A DNA stretch of 64,000 nt from Acinetobacter calcoaceticus. Its GTDB lineage: Bacteria > Pseudomonadota > Gammaproteobacteria > Pseudomonadales > Moraxellaceae. How positions within the stretch are numbered: the stretch's first letter is position 1; each line of letters begins with the position of its first letter. The notes beneath the pieces were generated by a model, which did no database searches, was not told the origin of the DNA, and saw only the letters and a list, made by a program, of their open reading frames with translations. The stretch covers positions 1,364,001 through 1,428,000 of the forward strand of contig NZ_LS999521.1 of the NCBI RefSeq assembly GCF_900520355.1. The letters are read 5' to 3'. Both the position numbers and the translations under genes were made by a program. Positions 47,005 through 56,468 of this stretch are shown one piece after another.

Positions 47005-47090
47005 ACAAAAATTAAGATCGCCGAGGCTAAGTACAAAAACAACCAGATAAGGGTGATCCAAACCATTTGGTTAAGAACTCAACCACTTTC
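47005..47090 (-). pseudogene. Decayed 3'-end copy of the neighbouring MFS gene
   Basis: Minus-strand bases around 47008-47087 align with the 3' part of the intact MFS gene (about 45787-45869) with scattered differences. Translated, the remnant reads WLSS-stop-PNGLDHPYLVV then FVLSLGDLNF, against WVLSHQMGWIAPIWVG then FVLSLGGLII in the intact protein. It contains an in-frame stop and no start of its own. It is best read as the last trace of a paralogous exporter gene. Confidence 0.65.
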
Positions 47091-47134
47091 TTTTTGAATA
47101 AAAGATCAGAGAATTTTAAACTTGAATATTAAAT

Positions 47135-47153
47135 GATAATAATAATGATTTTT
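47135..47153 (+). promoter_or_regulatory. Fur-like box upstream of the DUF4198 gene
   Basis: GATAATAATAATGATTTTT matches the classical 19-base Fur consensus at 15 positions by hand alignment, 72 bases upstream of ATG 47226. This suggests iron (or another metal) repression of the downstream gene. Confidence 0.5.
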
Positions 47154-47225
47154 ATTTATGTATACTGTAGCTGCTATTTTTTGTCTGAAAACTTTCACCG
47201 TTGTGTACAACAGGATTTTGTAATA

Positions 47226-48023
47226 ATGAATAAATTTTTAATACTTTCTCTTGCATTCGCATGTAGCTATAGCTTTGCTCATGAACCTTATGTAGCACCG
47301 TTAGCTTATAAAACTGAACAGACTCAAGTACCCGTAATTGCAGGTTATGCCGAAGAAGCATTAAATAGTGAATATGCTTTAAAGGATGCCAACCTTACCG
47401 TAATTACTCCTAAAAATGAGCTTAAGACCGTTAAGCCAGAAGCTTTACACAAGTCTGTAACTGTTTTTGATGTAGATTTGCCAGACGAGGGAACGTATAT
47501 TCTTCAAACTCAAGCAAGTTATCCTTTAAGCTATGTATATGACCAAAAAACATGGCATTTATTTTTTGATATGCCAGCTGATAAAGCCCCACCAAAAGCA
47601 GAACGCGAATATTTGATTCCAGCTGACCTTAAAACAAAAACAATTAAAACAGAGCAAGTAACACGAGAGTGGACATTGCAAAGTTATCTTTCTAAAGGAA
47701 AAGTTTCAGATATTCAACTTCCGAATACACCAATAAAAGTTAATTTTTCTGTACACCCAAACCTGATAAAAGCTGCTCAATCGATTAAGTTATCTGTAAC
47801 TGAAAAAGGACAGCCTTTAGCTTATGCTGAAGTTAATTTAAGAGAAAAAGGCACAACTGATAAACAAGCACAGCCATTTAAGGCAGATAATAAAGGGCAA
47901 GTTGAGCTCAAATTTCCAAAAGCTGGTGAGTATTTATTGGAAGTAACAACACCAGTAGATTTAAAACTAAAGCCTAAAAATCAAAACTATACAATTGTTA
48001 GCTTAAATGTGTTGGCCCAATAA
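47226..48023 (+). CDS. DUF4198-type periplasmic protein, probable metal-related
   Basis: 265 residues from ATG 47226 (CAGGA about 10 bases upstream); the open frame extends further up but without a signal. It has a signal peptide (to SFA-HEP, about 19). The mature start HEPYVAPLAY, an N-terminal beta domain ('FDVDLPDEGTYILQTQ') and a C-terminal domain 'ADNKGQVELKFPKAGEYLLEV' are typical of DUF4198/NikM-like proteins that accompany metal uptake. With the Fur-like box upstream, a role in metal acquisition is a reasonable inference. Confidence 0.75.
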   Translation: MNKFLILSLAFACSYSFAHEPYVAPLAYKTEQTQVPVIAGYAEEALNSEYALKDANLTVITPKNELKTVKPEALHKSVTVFDVDLPDEGTYILQTQASYPLSYVYDQKTWHLFFDMPADKAPPKAEREYLIPADLKTKTIKTEQVTREWTLQSYLSKGKVSDIQLPNTPIKVNFSVHPNLIKAAQSIKLSVTEKGQPLAYAEVNLREKGTTDKQAQPFKADNKGQVELKFPKAGEYLLEVTTPVDLKLKPKNQNYTIVSLNVLAQ

Positions 48024-48205
48024 CTTTTAGCATTAATTAAAATTAGATCCAATACGGGTCTAATTTTAATTAGGGAGCAGAAATATATTCAATAACATAG
48101 GGAAGGAAGGGAGCTATCTCAATTTTAAAATTATAAGAATTCAACTAATAAAAAATAGTAAAATAAAATTCATGTTGAAGTTGACTAATTAATTTTGTGA
48201 TAAGA

Positions 48206-48218
48206 TGAATAGTATTCA
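48206..48218 (+). promoter_or_regulatory. MetR-type box upstream of metR
   Basis: TGAA-TAGTA-TTCA matches the published MetR consensus TGAAN5TTCA exactly, 95 bases before the metR start, which fits autoregulation. Confidence 0.5.
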
Positions 48219-48312
48219 TTAGTAAGAATTTATCTAAAGTTGATCGATTTTTTGAAAAATAAAGATGAGATTAGAGCATTTATAGATAAATCTATTTTTC
48301 AAGCGTGGAACC

Positions 48313-49233
48313 ATGTTAGAAATTCGTCATCTTAAAACCTTAGTTGCCTTGCGTGAACACGGTTCATTGGTCTCGGCAGCAAATGACCTTTGCTTAACGC
48401 CTTCTGCTATTTCTCATCAGTTAAAAGAATTAGACCATTGGTATGGGGTAGAGGTTGTTAATCGTCGCAGCAGACCTGTTAGTTTTTCTAATGTAGGGCA
48501 GCGCTTACTCAAGTTAGCCGATGACGTTTTGCCACAAATTCAGATTACTCACAGTGATATCACGCGTATTGTCCATGGACAGACTGGCAGAATTATTTTT
48601 TCATCGGAATGCCATAGTTGCTTTGACTGGTTAATGCCGTTATTAAATCAATATCGACAGCAATATCCAGATGTTGACTTAGATTTTGCTTCAGGTTTTG
48701 AAGCAAATCCGCATGAACTTTTACAAAATGCAGAATTTGATTTGCTCATTACAGCAGATCCAATTGCATTAAAAGGAATTGAATATTTCCCAATTTTTGA
48801 ATATGAATCACGTTTGGTCTTATCAAACACGCATCCATTGGTACGTGCTGAAAATATTACAGTTCAAGAGTTAGCGGAAGAAGTTTTAATTACTTATCCA
48901 GTTGATAAGCATCGTTTAGATATTATGTCCAAACTTTTCATTCCTGCGAATATTCAGCCTAAACAAATAAGAACAACAGATTTAACTCAAATGCTTATTC
49001 AGCTTGTAGCAAGTGGTCGAGGCATTGCTGCATTGCCTGATTGGGTAGTGAATGAATATGAACAAAAGGGATGGGTCACAAGCCGCCGTTTAGATTGTGT
49101 TTCATCTACAGGCTTAAGACGAACTTTATATGCGGGCTATCGAACTGAAGAAAAAGAGAAAAGTTATTTTGAAGGTTTCTTGAAGCAATTGGAAAAGTTC
49201 TCTTTAAAACGAAACTCCTATTATTCTGGTTAA
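48313..49233 (+). CDS. metR: LysR-family regulator MetR
   Basis: Homocysteine-responsive LysR regulator of methionine synthesis genes. The 306 residues follow E. coli MetR block by block from memory: 'EIRHLKTLVALREHGSL', 'ISHQLKELDHWYGV', 'ECHSCFDWLMPLL', 'FDYE'-like 'FEYESRLVLSNTHPL', 'ITYPVDKHRLD' and 'GIAALPDWVV'. The ECHSC segment is distinctive for MetR. A MetR-type box lies upstream. No met structural gene is in the window. Confidence 0.9.
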   Translation: MLEIRHLKTLVALREHGSLVSAANDLCLTPSAISHQLKELDHWYGVEVVNRRSRPVSFSNVGQRLLKLADDVLPQIQITHSDITRIVHGQTGRIIFSSECHSCFDWLMPLLNQYRQQYPDVDLDFASGFEANPHELLQNAEFDLLITADPIALKGIEYFPIFEYESRLVLSNTHPLVRAENITVQELAEEVLITYPVDKHRLDIMSKLFIPANIQPKQIRTTDLTQMLIQLVASGRGIAALPDWVVNEYEQKGWVTSRRLDCVSSTGLRRTLYAGYRTEEKEKSYFEGFLKQLEKFSLKRNSYYSG

Positions 49234-49256
49234 AGTAAATAATTTAGCCTAAGTAT

Positions 49257-49283
49257 AAAAAGGTGCTTAATTGCACCTTTTTT
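49257..49283. terminator. Bidirectional terminator between metR and the DUF441 gene
   Basis: AAAAAGGTGC/GCACCTTTTT stem with a 6-base loop and flanking A/T runs; the two genes are convergent. Confidence 0.9.
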
Positions 49284-49295
49284 AATATCGACACT

Positions 49296-49814
<519 letters not shown>

Positions 49815-50001
49815 TTAAAAGATACAGCCGATTTCAGATCTTATTTTTAATAAAAATTCATTGTATATCTCTCAATGATAAAGAGTTTTAGTTCTTGGTT
49901 ACGCTTGGAAACAATGTTATGTAAATTAACAAGTTAAAAGTTATAGTTTTAAAAAAATGTGATATAAAAATAGTCATTACTCATGAGTGCAGGACATTTT
50001 T

Positions 50002-50220
50002 ATGGATATTATAGATATCAAAATTAAAGATCAGTTTGATCAGATACATAATGCAAAAGCTCAACTAAAGAAAAATTTAGTTGAACATGAAAATGAATCT
50101 TTAAAATTAAGTCAGCGTATTGAGCATATTATTGTTGATAATGAAATTATTTTACCTACTACAGAATTGTTATTTGAAAGTGAGCAGAATGAAAATATTT
50201 ATCGGGTCATTGAAGAGTAG
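50002..50220 (+). CDS. Small hypothetical coiled-coil protein
   Basis: 72 residues from ATG 50002, which has AGGA 7 bases upstream; the GTG at 49987 precedes that site. Highly charged, predicted helical ('IKIKDQFDQIHNAKAQLKKN' and 'LKLSQRIEHIIVDNE'), no Cys, no membrane helix. Unrecognised. It is followed 100 bases later by rsuA. Confidence 0.6.
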   Translation: MDIIDIKIKDQFDQIHNAKAQLKKNLVEHENESLKLSQRIEHIIVDNEIILPTTELLFESEQNENIYRVIEE

Positions 50221-50321
50221 GGTGTGAATTGAATTAAGTAAATGCAAAGAGCTGCTCGTAGCGTTTAGTAAAAAGTGGAAACTACGTTAAAATGACGGCT
50301 TAGTTCTAATGAGAAAACTTC

Positions 50322-51026
50322 ATGCTGCTGGAAAAAATTTTACAATCTCAAGGGTTTGGTTCACGTAAATATTGTCAGCAGTTAATAAAAAACGGATCTG
50401 TAAGTGTTGATGGAGAGGTTGCTGATGATCTAAAGAAGCAATTCTCTCCTGAAAATTTAGAGTTTTCTCTTTTTGGACAAACTTATCAATATCGAGAAAA
50501 AGTTTATATTGCTTTAAAAAAACCAAAAGGCTTTGAATGCTCACACCAACCTCAGCATCATCAAAGTGTTTTTAGTCTTTTACCTGAAATCATGATTCAT
50601 CGAGGTGTGCAGGCGATTGGTCGTTTAGATCAAGATACAACCGGTTTACTCTTAATTACCGATGATGGTAAATATCTTCAAGCTTTAACTCATCCTCGTA
50701 AACATGTTCCGAAGGTTTATCATGTTACGACTATAGACCCGGTCACGCCTGAGCAAATTGAAATGTTAGCTCAAGGGGTGAGCTTACATCAGGAAAAAGG
50801 TATTTTTGCTGCAACTGATGTAGAAATATTGGAAACTCATCAATTAACGATGACCATTCATCAAGGCGTTTATCACCAAGTCAAAAGAATGATTGCCGCT
50901 GTAGGAAACAAAGTAGAAGCGTTGCATCGCCATCAAATAGGGCAATTGGCTATACCTGAAATTGCAGAGGGAGAATGGATTTATTTATCTGAAGAGCAAA
51001 AACATCTCGCCCAAAATATTACTTAA
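50322..51026 (+). CDS. rsuA: RsuA-type 16S rRNA pseudouridine synthase
   Basis: Forms pseudouridine in small-subunit rRNA (position 516 in E. coli). The 234 residues have an N-terminal S4 RNA-binding domain ('LEKILQSQGFGSRKYCQQLI') and the catalytic motif GRLDQDTTGLLL with D103, plus 'HQVKRMIAAVGNKVEALHR'. RluE/RluF-like specificity cannot be fully excluded, but length and motif fit RsuA. The 3' end overlaps the convergent GNAT gene by 8 bases. Confidence 0.88.
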   Translation: MLLEKILQSQGFGSRKYCQQLIKNGSVSVDGEVADDLKKQFSPENLEFSLFGQTYQYREKVYIALKKPKGFECSHQPQHHQSVFSLLPEIMIHRGVQAIGRLDQDTTGLLLITDDGKYLQALTHPRKHVPKVYHVTTIDPVTPEQIEMLAQGVSLHQEKGIFAATDVEILETHQLTMTIHQGVYHQVKRMIAAVGNKVEALHRHQIGQLAIPEIAEGEWIYLSEEQKHLAQNIT

Positions 51027-51462
51027 GAAAGCAATGAAATGTTTGGAATTCACTGTCCCGAATAAAGCCCATTTGTTCATATAGGCGATGAGACTCATGG
51101 TTATTACTTTGAGTTTCTAAACTAATTCGCAAAGCATTTTCTTGTTTTGCAAATAAAATTGCTGTATCGATTAGCTGTTTAGCCGAACCTTGACGACGGA
51201 AAACGGGTGTAACATATACATCATCTAAAATATAGTAAGTTGAGCAAGCAACTGAAGAAAAACCTAAATAGAGTAAAATAAAACCTGTGATTTTATCGTC
51301 TTTAATATGAATGAAAAACACACTTTCTCTATTCTCAAAACGCTGCTTGAGAAAGTGAAGTGATTCATTAAAATTAGAAGAGGCCCCATAAAATTGGCGG
51401 TATTCATCAAATAAAACGGCGAGTTGCTCTAAATCTTCAAAAGTCGCTCGTCTAACGATCAT
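51019..51462 (-). CDS. GNAT-family N-acetyltransferase
   Basis: 147 residues from ATG 51462 (GGAG 6 bases upstream). Single acetyltransferase domain with 'YILDDVYVTPVFRRQGSAKQ' (acetyl-CoA-binding motif A, RRQGSA) and 'SHRLYEQMGFIRD' near the end. The substrate is unknown; the pattern resembles small-molecule amine acetyltransferases. It lies 98 bases downstream of a DinJ/RelB-like antitoxin gene on the same strand, which could be chance. Confidence 0.85.
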   Translation of the reverse strand: MIVRRATFEDLEQLAVLFDEYRQFYGASSNFNESLHFLKQRFENRESVFFIHIKDDKITGFILLYLGFSSVACSTYYILDDVYVTPVFRRQGSAKQLIDTAILFAKQENALRISLETQSNNHESHRLYEQMGFIRDSEFQTFHCFLK

Positions 51463-51560
51463 TTGGCACTCCTTGTAACTTATCATTATGTTTTTACAAA
51501 GAGAGCATAACCAAAAAAAGAGCTTTTTGACGTTAAAACTTGTTTATAAATGCAACAGTG

Positions 51561-51869
51561 TTAAATTTTGTCGCTTTCACCAAGAAGAGCATTTAGTTCT
51601 TCAAATAAATCTTCATGATCATCATCTTCAGCTAAAGTTGATGAATTTGGGTTTAATGATGATACTTTCGCTTTTCTCAGCTTTAATAATTGTTCCATAT
51701 TAATCGTCTGATTTTCAATTGCAAACGGAATGGATTTAGTTAATACGACCTGTTTAAAAAAAAGTCGTACCGCTTGGGCAGGGGTAATTCCCAATTGTTT
51801 AAAAACAGCAAACGCCTGTTTTTTCTCTTGGGAGTCCAGTCGAACCTGATAAACTTCTGTTTTTCGCAT
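51561..51869 (-). CDS. DinJ/RelB-like antitoxin, apparently without its toxin
   Basis: 102 residues from ATG 51869. The N-terminal ribbon-helix-helix reads 'EVYQVRLDSQEKKQAFAVFK' and 'GITPAQAVRLFFKQVVLTKS' with following 'PFAI', the classic RelB/DinJ pattern. The acidic C-terminal tail ('LAEDDDHEDLFEEL') is where antitoxins usually wrap the toxin. No RelE/YafQ-type toxin follows; the next gene on that strand encodes a GNAT enzyme. It may be an orphan regulator. Confidence 0.75.
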   Translation of the reverse strand: MRKTEVYQVRLDSQEKKQAFAVFKQLGITPAQAVRLFFKQVVLTKSIPFAIENQTINMEQLLKLRKAKVSSLNPNSSTLAEDDDHEDLFEELNALLGESDKI

Positions 51870-51980
51870 GAATAACAAAACCAAATGATTTTTAATTTTT
51901 AGAAATTTATTTTAAACCATTGCAATGTAATTTCAATGTTTTTCGGCATAAAATACAATCTTTTTGTCATTACGCTTACA

Positions 51981-52889
51981 TTACAATGTCAATTCAAACT
52001 TGGAATTAAAAGACATTTCCTCTTTTGTTAGCGGATCTAGAAATGAAATATGCTTAGCTAGAAGCTGCAATGACTCTGAGAAATCCTCTTCAGCCTTGTG
52101 CTGAACCGTGGGGTAAAATGGATCATTTTTAATCGGAATTTCTAAATAATTAAGATGTACACGAAGCTGGTGTTGCTTACCAGTAGTTGGTGTTAAACGG
52201 TATTTAGCCCAAGTTTGGTTGTGCTCAATAAGCTCAATATATGTTTGGCTATTTGCTTGAGCATTGGCCACAACTTGCATGGTGTAAAAAGGAGTACCTT
52301 TATCTAAATGCAAACATAGTGTTTGGGGGAGTTTTAATTCTTTTTTATAAGGTGCGACTGCGTGATAAATTTTATTGACTTGACGCTCTGCAAATAATTG
52401 TTGATAAACACCACGAGATTCAACCCGTTTGCAAAATAGAACTACCCCAGCAGTTTCACGGTCTAATCGATGTATCGGTGTTAAAAATTCATTGCCAGTC
52501 TGTTTTTTTAGTCGAACTAATAATGTTTCTTGCACATATTGTCCGGTTGGACTAATTGTTAAAAAATGAGGTTTATCGACCACCAGTAAGTCATCATTTT
52601 CAAATAAAATTCGATGTTCGAAAGGAACATGGGGCTCATAGGCAAGAAATCGATAATAAAAAATATGCGTATTGCTTTGATATGGACTATCTAGTGTTAA
52701 TTTTTGTCCATTTGCCTCATAAATAAGCCCATCTTGAAATCGTTGTTGCCACTCTTGTACTTTAATATGTTGAAAATGTTGGCATAGATACTCATAAATA
52801 GTTTGAGTATTTGTTTGTGCAGGAAGATAGACTTGGCTTGCGCTCACCCCATCAATCATGGGCGGTAGAAATTCGTTTGGACTAGACAT
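51981..52889 (-). CDS. RluA-family pseudouridine synthase
   Basis: 302 residues of the RluA family, which isomerises uridine in rRNA or tRNA. The catalytic motif HRLDRETAG carries D143; 'DDLLVVDKPHFLTISPTG' and 'YRLTPTTGKQHQLRVHL' are the other family blocks. An N-terminal region of about 90 residues may act in RNA binding. The exact target base (RluA, RluC, TruC type) cannot be told. It is a single gene, divergent from tsaE. Confidence 0.88.
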   Translation of the reverse strand: MSSPNEFLPPMIDGVSASQVYLPAQTNTQTIYEYLCQHFQHIKVQEWQQRFQDGLIYEANGQKLTLDSPYQSNTHIFYYRFLAYEPHVPFEHRILFENDDLLVVDKPHFLTISPTGQYVQETLLVRLKKQTGNEFLTPIHRLDRETAGVVLFCKRVESRGVYQQLFAERQVNKIYHAVAPYKKELKLPQTLCLHLDKGTPFYTMQVVANAQANSQTYIELIEHNQTWAKYRLTPTTGKQHQLRVHLNYLEIPIKNDPFYPTVQHKAEEDFSESLQLLAKHISFLDPLTKEEMSFNSKFELTL

Positions 52890-53008
52890 AAAAAATGTAA
52901 ATATGTAAGAGAATTGATATAAAAAAAGCCAACTTCTAGGGCTTGAGTAGGCTTTTAAGGCAGGGCAATGTTATCATATCGATTATTTTGAATCATGTTA
53001 TGTGTGCT

Positions 53009-53482
53009 ATGTCGTATTCATTGAAATTGGTCTTAAATCATGAAGAAGATACTGGGCGTCTAGCTCAAGCGTTGGCGCAACATGTTCAGTCGGGTGTGAT
53101 TTATTTAATTGGAGATTTAGGTGCGGGTAAAACCACACTTACGCGCTATTTCTTACAGGCTTTAGGTCATAAAGGCTCGGTTAAAAGTCCAACCTATACG
53201 CTGGTTGAGCCGTATAAAATCAATGACAAAGAAATTTTTCATTTTGACTTATATCGTTTGAATGACCCTTATGAACTTGAATTAATGGGAATCCGTGATT
53301 ATTTAGATGTCACAGACGCATTATTTTTATTTGAATGGCCATCAAAAGGTGGTGATGAAATTCCTCAGGCCGATATCATCATCGATATTCAAAAGTCAGA
53401 GGATGAGTTGAGTCGTTTTGTAACTTTAACTTTACCCACAGAACATTTGTATCAGACTTTGCAGGAACAGCTTCATGACTGA
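53009..53482 (+). CDS. tsaE: TsaE, tRNA t6A biosynthesis ATPase
   Basis: P-loop ATPase that drives the TsaBD complex making N6-threonylcarbamoyladenosine in tRNA. From ATG 53009 it has 157 residues with Walker A 'GDLGAGKTTLTR', 'SPTYTLVEPY' and 'FHFDLYRL', all typical. The upstream extension to 52943 lacks similarity. The 3' end overlaps mutL by 8 bases, the first link of the conserved tsaE-mutL-miaA-hfq cluster. Confidence 0.93.
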   Translation: MSYSLKLVLNHEEDTGRLAQALAQHVQSGVIYLIGDLGAGKTTLTRYFLQALGHKGSVKSPTYTLVEPYKINDKEIFHFDLYRLNDPYELELMGIRDYLDVTDALFLFEWPSKGGDEIPQADIIIDIQKSEDELSRFVTLTLPTEHLYQTLQEQLHD

Positions 53483-55424
53483 TGAAAAGCTAACACAACG
53501 TCGTATCCATACACTAGACGCAGCGTTAGCCAACCAGATTGCTGCTGGTGAGGTGATTGAGCGTCCTTCATCTGTTGTTAAAGAATTATTAGAAAACTCT
53601 ATTGATGCTGGTGCAACTGAGCTCATTGTACGGATCGCTCAAGGTGGTTCGACCCTCATAGAAATTATTGATAATGGGCATGGTATTCATTCTGAAGATT
53701 TGGCATTGGCCGTCATGCGCCATGCGACAAGTAAAATTAAAACTGCAGAAGATTTACACGCGATTGTAAGTTTGGGATTTCGCGGGGAGGCACTTGCTTC
53801 GATTGCCGCAGTTTCAAGATTGACATTGACCAGTAGCCAAGATGAAAGTGGTATTGGCCATCAGGTTGAAGTCAATGGCACAGCCTTTGATCATCAAGAA
53901 GTACAAGCTGTTGCTGCTCAAAAGGGAACTCACATACGTGTTCAGGACTTATTTTTTAATGTACCGGCACGCCGTAAATTTTTAAAGAAACCAACGACTG
54001 AATTTGGTCATATTGAAGAGATTGTTCGTCGTCTGGCTTTAACACATTTTGATATACGTTTTGTGCTTGAACATAATGATAATATTAGAATTAATTTACC
54101 TATAGCAGATAGCGGTGAGTTACGTTTTCAGCGAGTACAGCAATTATTAGGTTCGCAATTTGTACAAAATGCATATTGGATGGATGCCGAAAGTATTAGC
54201 ATGCGTTTATCGGGTTGGCTTGGCCATCCTTCAGATGCACGTGCGCAGGCTGATATGCAATATGTCTATGTAAATGGACGTATCGTCAAAGATAAAACGA
54301 TTTCACATGCGCTACGTATGGCATATGACGGTATTTTACATGGACATCAACATTCATCTTATTTACTGTTTTTAGAAGTTGATCCTGAAAATATTGATGT
54401 AAATGTTCATCCTACAAAACATGAAATCCGGTTTTTAAATCAAAGAGAAGTGCATGAGTTTGTAAGGCATTATGCAAAAGAAACTCTGTCGCAATTTCAG
54501 ACAGCGAGCGCTGATTTAGCTCAAGCGATGAAAGTGGATGAAACCTCAGATTATTCTGTACAGCCTCAACCTAAATATCAGGAACAATTTACGCTGCATC
54601 GTGCAAATGAAGCTTTAAATCCAGATAATGAAGCGCGAACTCAGAATGCATCGACAGAGCTATTAACTGATTTTAATGCTAGCCGTCCACAAACTATTCA
54701 TTATGCCGATCAAACGCCAAAATATAATGGATCTCCTCAGCTAAATAATGCGTTAAAGACATACTTGGCGCCACTGCGTGATCAGCCCGCTAACTTTTCC
54801 GTGAATGAAAATATTGAGCCAGTAGCTAAGGTCGATGAATTTCCATTAGGTATCGCAATTGCACAACTTCATGGAATTTATGTTTTAGCGCAAAATACAG
54901 AAGGGCTAATTATTGTTGATATGCATGCAGCGCATGAGCGAATTTTATTACAACAAATGAAAAATGCTTGGGACAAACCAGAGTTTTGGACGTCTCAGCA
55001 GTTGCTTATCCCTAAAGTCATTTCTATTAGCCGTATGCAGGCAGTGCGTGTGGAAGAGTTGAAACCTCAACTTGAGCGCTTAGGACTGGAAATTGATTTA
55101 TATGGGGATGAGCAGATTATTGTTCGGGGAGTGCCAGCCATATTACAAAAAGCTGACTTTGAAAATCTTATTCCTGAACTTTTAAACGATTTAGATCCAA
55201 ATGATGAAGCACAAGGATTACTTCAAAAAAGAGACGAATTATTAGCTGGAATGGCATGCCATGGGGCAGTGCGTGCACATCGACAACTCAGTCTGTCTGA
55301 AATGAATGCTTTACTTCGCCAAATGGAACAAACCGAATTTGCCAGCCAATGTAACCATGGAAGACCAACTTGGCGTGCATTTCCATTATCTCAATTAGAT
55401 AAATTATTTGCTCGAGGAGAGTAG
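53475..55424 (+). CDS. mutL: DNA mismatch repair protein MutL
   Basis: GHKL ATPase linking MutS to downstream repair steps. The 649 residues show ATPase motifs 'ELLENSIDAGAT', 'DNGHGI' and 'GFRGEALASIAAV', and a C-terminal dimerisation domain. The endonuclease-type motif DQHAx2Ex4E appears as DMHAAHERILLQ at 482-493: the last Glu is Gln. The companion motifs 'ACHGAVRAH' and 'CNHGRPT' are present. Nuclease activity is therefore uncertain. Confidence 0.97.
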   Translation: MTDEKLTQRRIHTLDAALANQIAAGEVIERPSSVVKELLENSIDAGATELIVRIAQGGSTLIEIIDNGHGIHSEDLALAVMRHATSKIKTAEDLHAIVSLGFRGEALASIAAVSRLTLTSSQDESGIGHQVEVNGTAFDHQEVQAVAAQKGTHIRVQDLFFNVPARRKFLKKPTTEFGHIEEIVRRLALTHFDIRFVLEHNDNIRINLPIADSGELRFQRVQQLLGSQFVQNAYWMDAESISMRLSGWLGHPSDARAQADMQYVYVNGRIVKDKTISHALRMAYDGILHGHQHSSYLLFLEVDPENIDVNVHPTKHEIRFLNQREVHEFVRHYAKETLSQFQTASADLAQAMKVDETSDYSVQPQPKYQEQFTLHRANEALNPDNEARTQNASTELLTDFNASRPQTIHYADQTPKYNGSPQLNNALKTYLAPLRDQPANFSVNENIEPVAKVDEFPLGIAIAQLHGIYVLAQNTEGLIIVDMHAAHERILLQQMKNAWDKPEFWTSQQLLIPKVISISRMQAVRVEELKPQLERLGLEIDLYGDEQIIVRGVPAILQKADFENLIPELLNDLDPNDEAQGLLQKRDELLAGMACHGAVRAHRQLSLSEMNALLRQMEQTEFASQCNHGRPTWRAFPLSQLDKLFARGE

Positions 55425-55430
55425 TTTTAC

Positions 55431-56375
55431 ATGTCAAATCAATTGCCCGTCATCAATTTAATGGGACCAACTGCGAGCGGGAAAACCGCTTTGGCATGTG
55501 AATTATACGAACGTGGAAATTTTGAGCTGATTTCTGTTGATTCTGCACTCGTTTATAAAGATATGGATATTGGTACTGCTAAGCCAACTCGTGAAGAACA
55601 AGCGCTATATCCTCATCATTTAATTGATATTATTACACCTCTTGAAGTTTATTCAGCTGCTCAGTTTGTTGAAGATGCGTGTAAGTTGATTGATGACATG
55701 CATTCACGTGGGAAAACTCCTATTTTGGTGGGAGGCACAATGTTGTACTTTAAGTCATTATTAGAAGGCCTATCGAGTAATTTGCCAAGCGCAGATGCCC
55801 AAATTCGGGCAGCAATTGAAGAAAAAGGTTTAAATGAAGGGTGGCAGGCTGTTTATGATGAGTTAGCTTCCGTTGATCCTGCTGCGGCTATAAAATTTAA
55901 TGTGACTGATAAGCAAAGAATTATTCGAGCACTAGAGGTTTATAAGCTTACGGGTGAGCCAATTACTAAATTACAGGCAGAACAACCAAAAAACGTACCA
56001 TATCGATACATATTTCATAATTATGCTTTACTTCCAGATCGGGTAGAATTACATCAACGCATTGAGCAAAGATTAAGCAAAATGTGGGAAATCGGTTTTT
56101 TGAGTGAAGTTGAAGCTCTAATTGAAAAATACGATTTAGATGAAAATTTACCCTCAATGCGTTCAGTGGGTTATCGACAAGCACTAGAATTTCTATTAAA
56201 AAGTGATATAAGTCTCAAAAGTAAACGTGAAATGGAGGATAAAGCTTTATTTGCAACACGACAACTTGCCAAACGTCAATATACGTGGTTACGTTCTTTG
56301 CAAGAAATACACGATTTTAAAACTTACTTGACGATAAAGCAGGCGAAAGAAGACTTGCGAAACTCTTATGGATAA
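55431..56375 (+). CDS. miaA: tRNA dimethylallyltransferase
   Basis: MiaA adds the isopentenyl group to A37 of UNN-decoding tRNAs. The 314 residues have the P-loop '[10 protein letters not shown]', '[19 protein letters not shown]', '[16 protein letters not shown]' and '[13 protein letters not shown]'. It starts 6 bases after mutL and precedes hfq as in most gamma-proteobacteria. Confidence 0.97.
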   Translation: MSNQLPVINLMGPTASGKTALACELYERGNFELISVDSALVYKDMDIGTAKPTREEQALYPHHLIDIITPLEVYSAAQFVEDACKLIDDMHSRGKTPILVGGTMLYFKSLLEGLSSNLPSADAQIRAAIEEKGLNEGWQAVYDELASVDPAAAIKFNVTDKQRIIRALEVYKLTGEPITKLQAEQPKNVPYRYIFHNYALLPDRVELHQRIEQRLSKMWEIGFLSEVEALIEKYDLDENLPSMRSVGYRQALEFLLKSDISLKSKREMEDKALFATRQLAKRQYTWLRSLQEIHDFKTYLTIKQAKEDLRNSYG

Positions 56376-56468
56376 AGCAAAATTTGCACACTGTCTTTTT
56401 ATAATTTTTAGTTGAAAAATAAAGATAGTTTTTTTGCGCTGATTTAAAAAATTTTTTTGGAGTTAAAA

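Noticed and set aside
46801..47061. 86-codon hydrophobic minus-strand ORF overlapping the MFS gene start
   Set aside because: Its first part is the decayed MFS copy and the rest is the MFS gene in another frame; not a separate protein.
52929..52960. AAAAGCC...GGCTTTT inverted repeat upstream of tsaE
   Set aside because: Long 19-base loop and no T-run; it could fold, but I cannot support a terminator or regulator.
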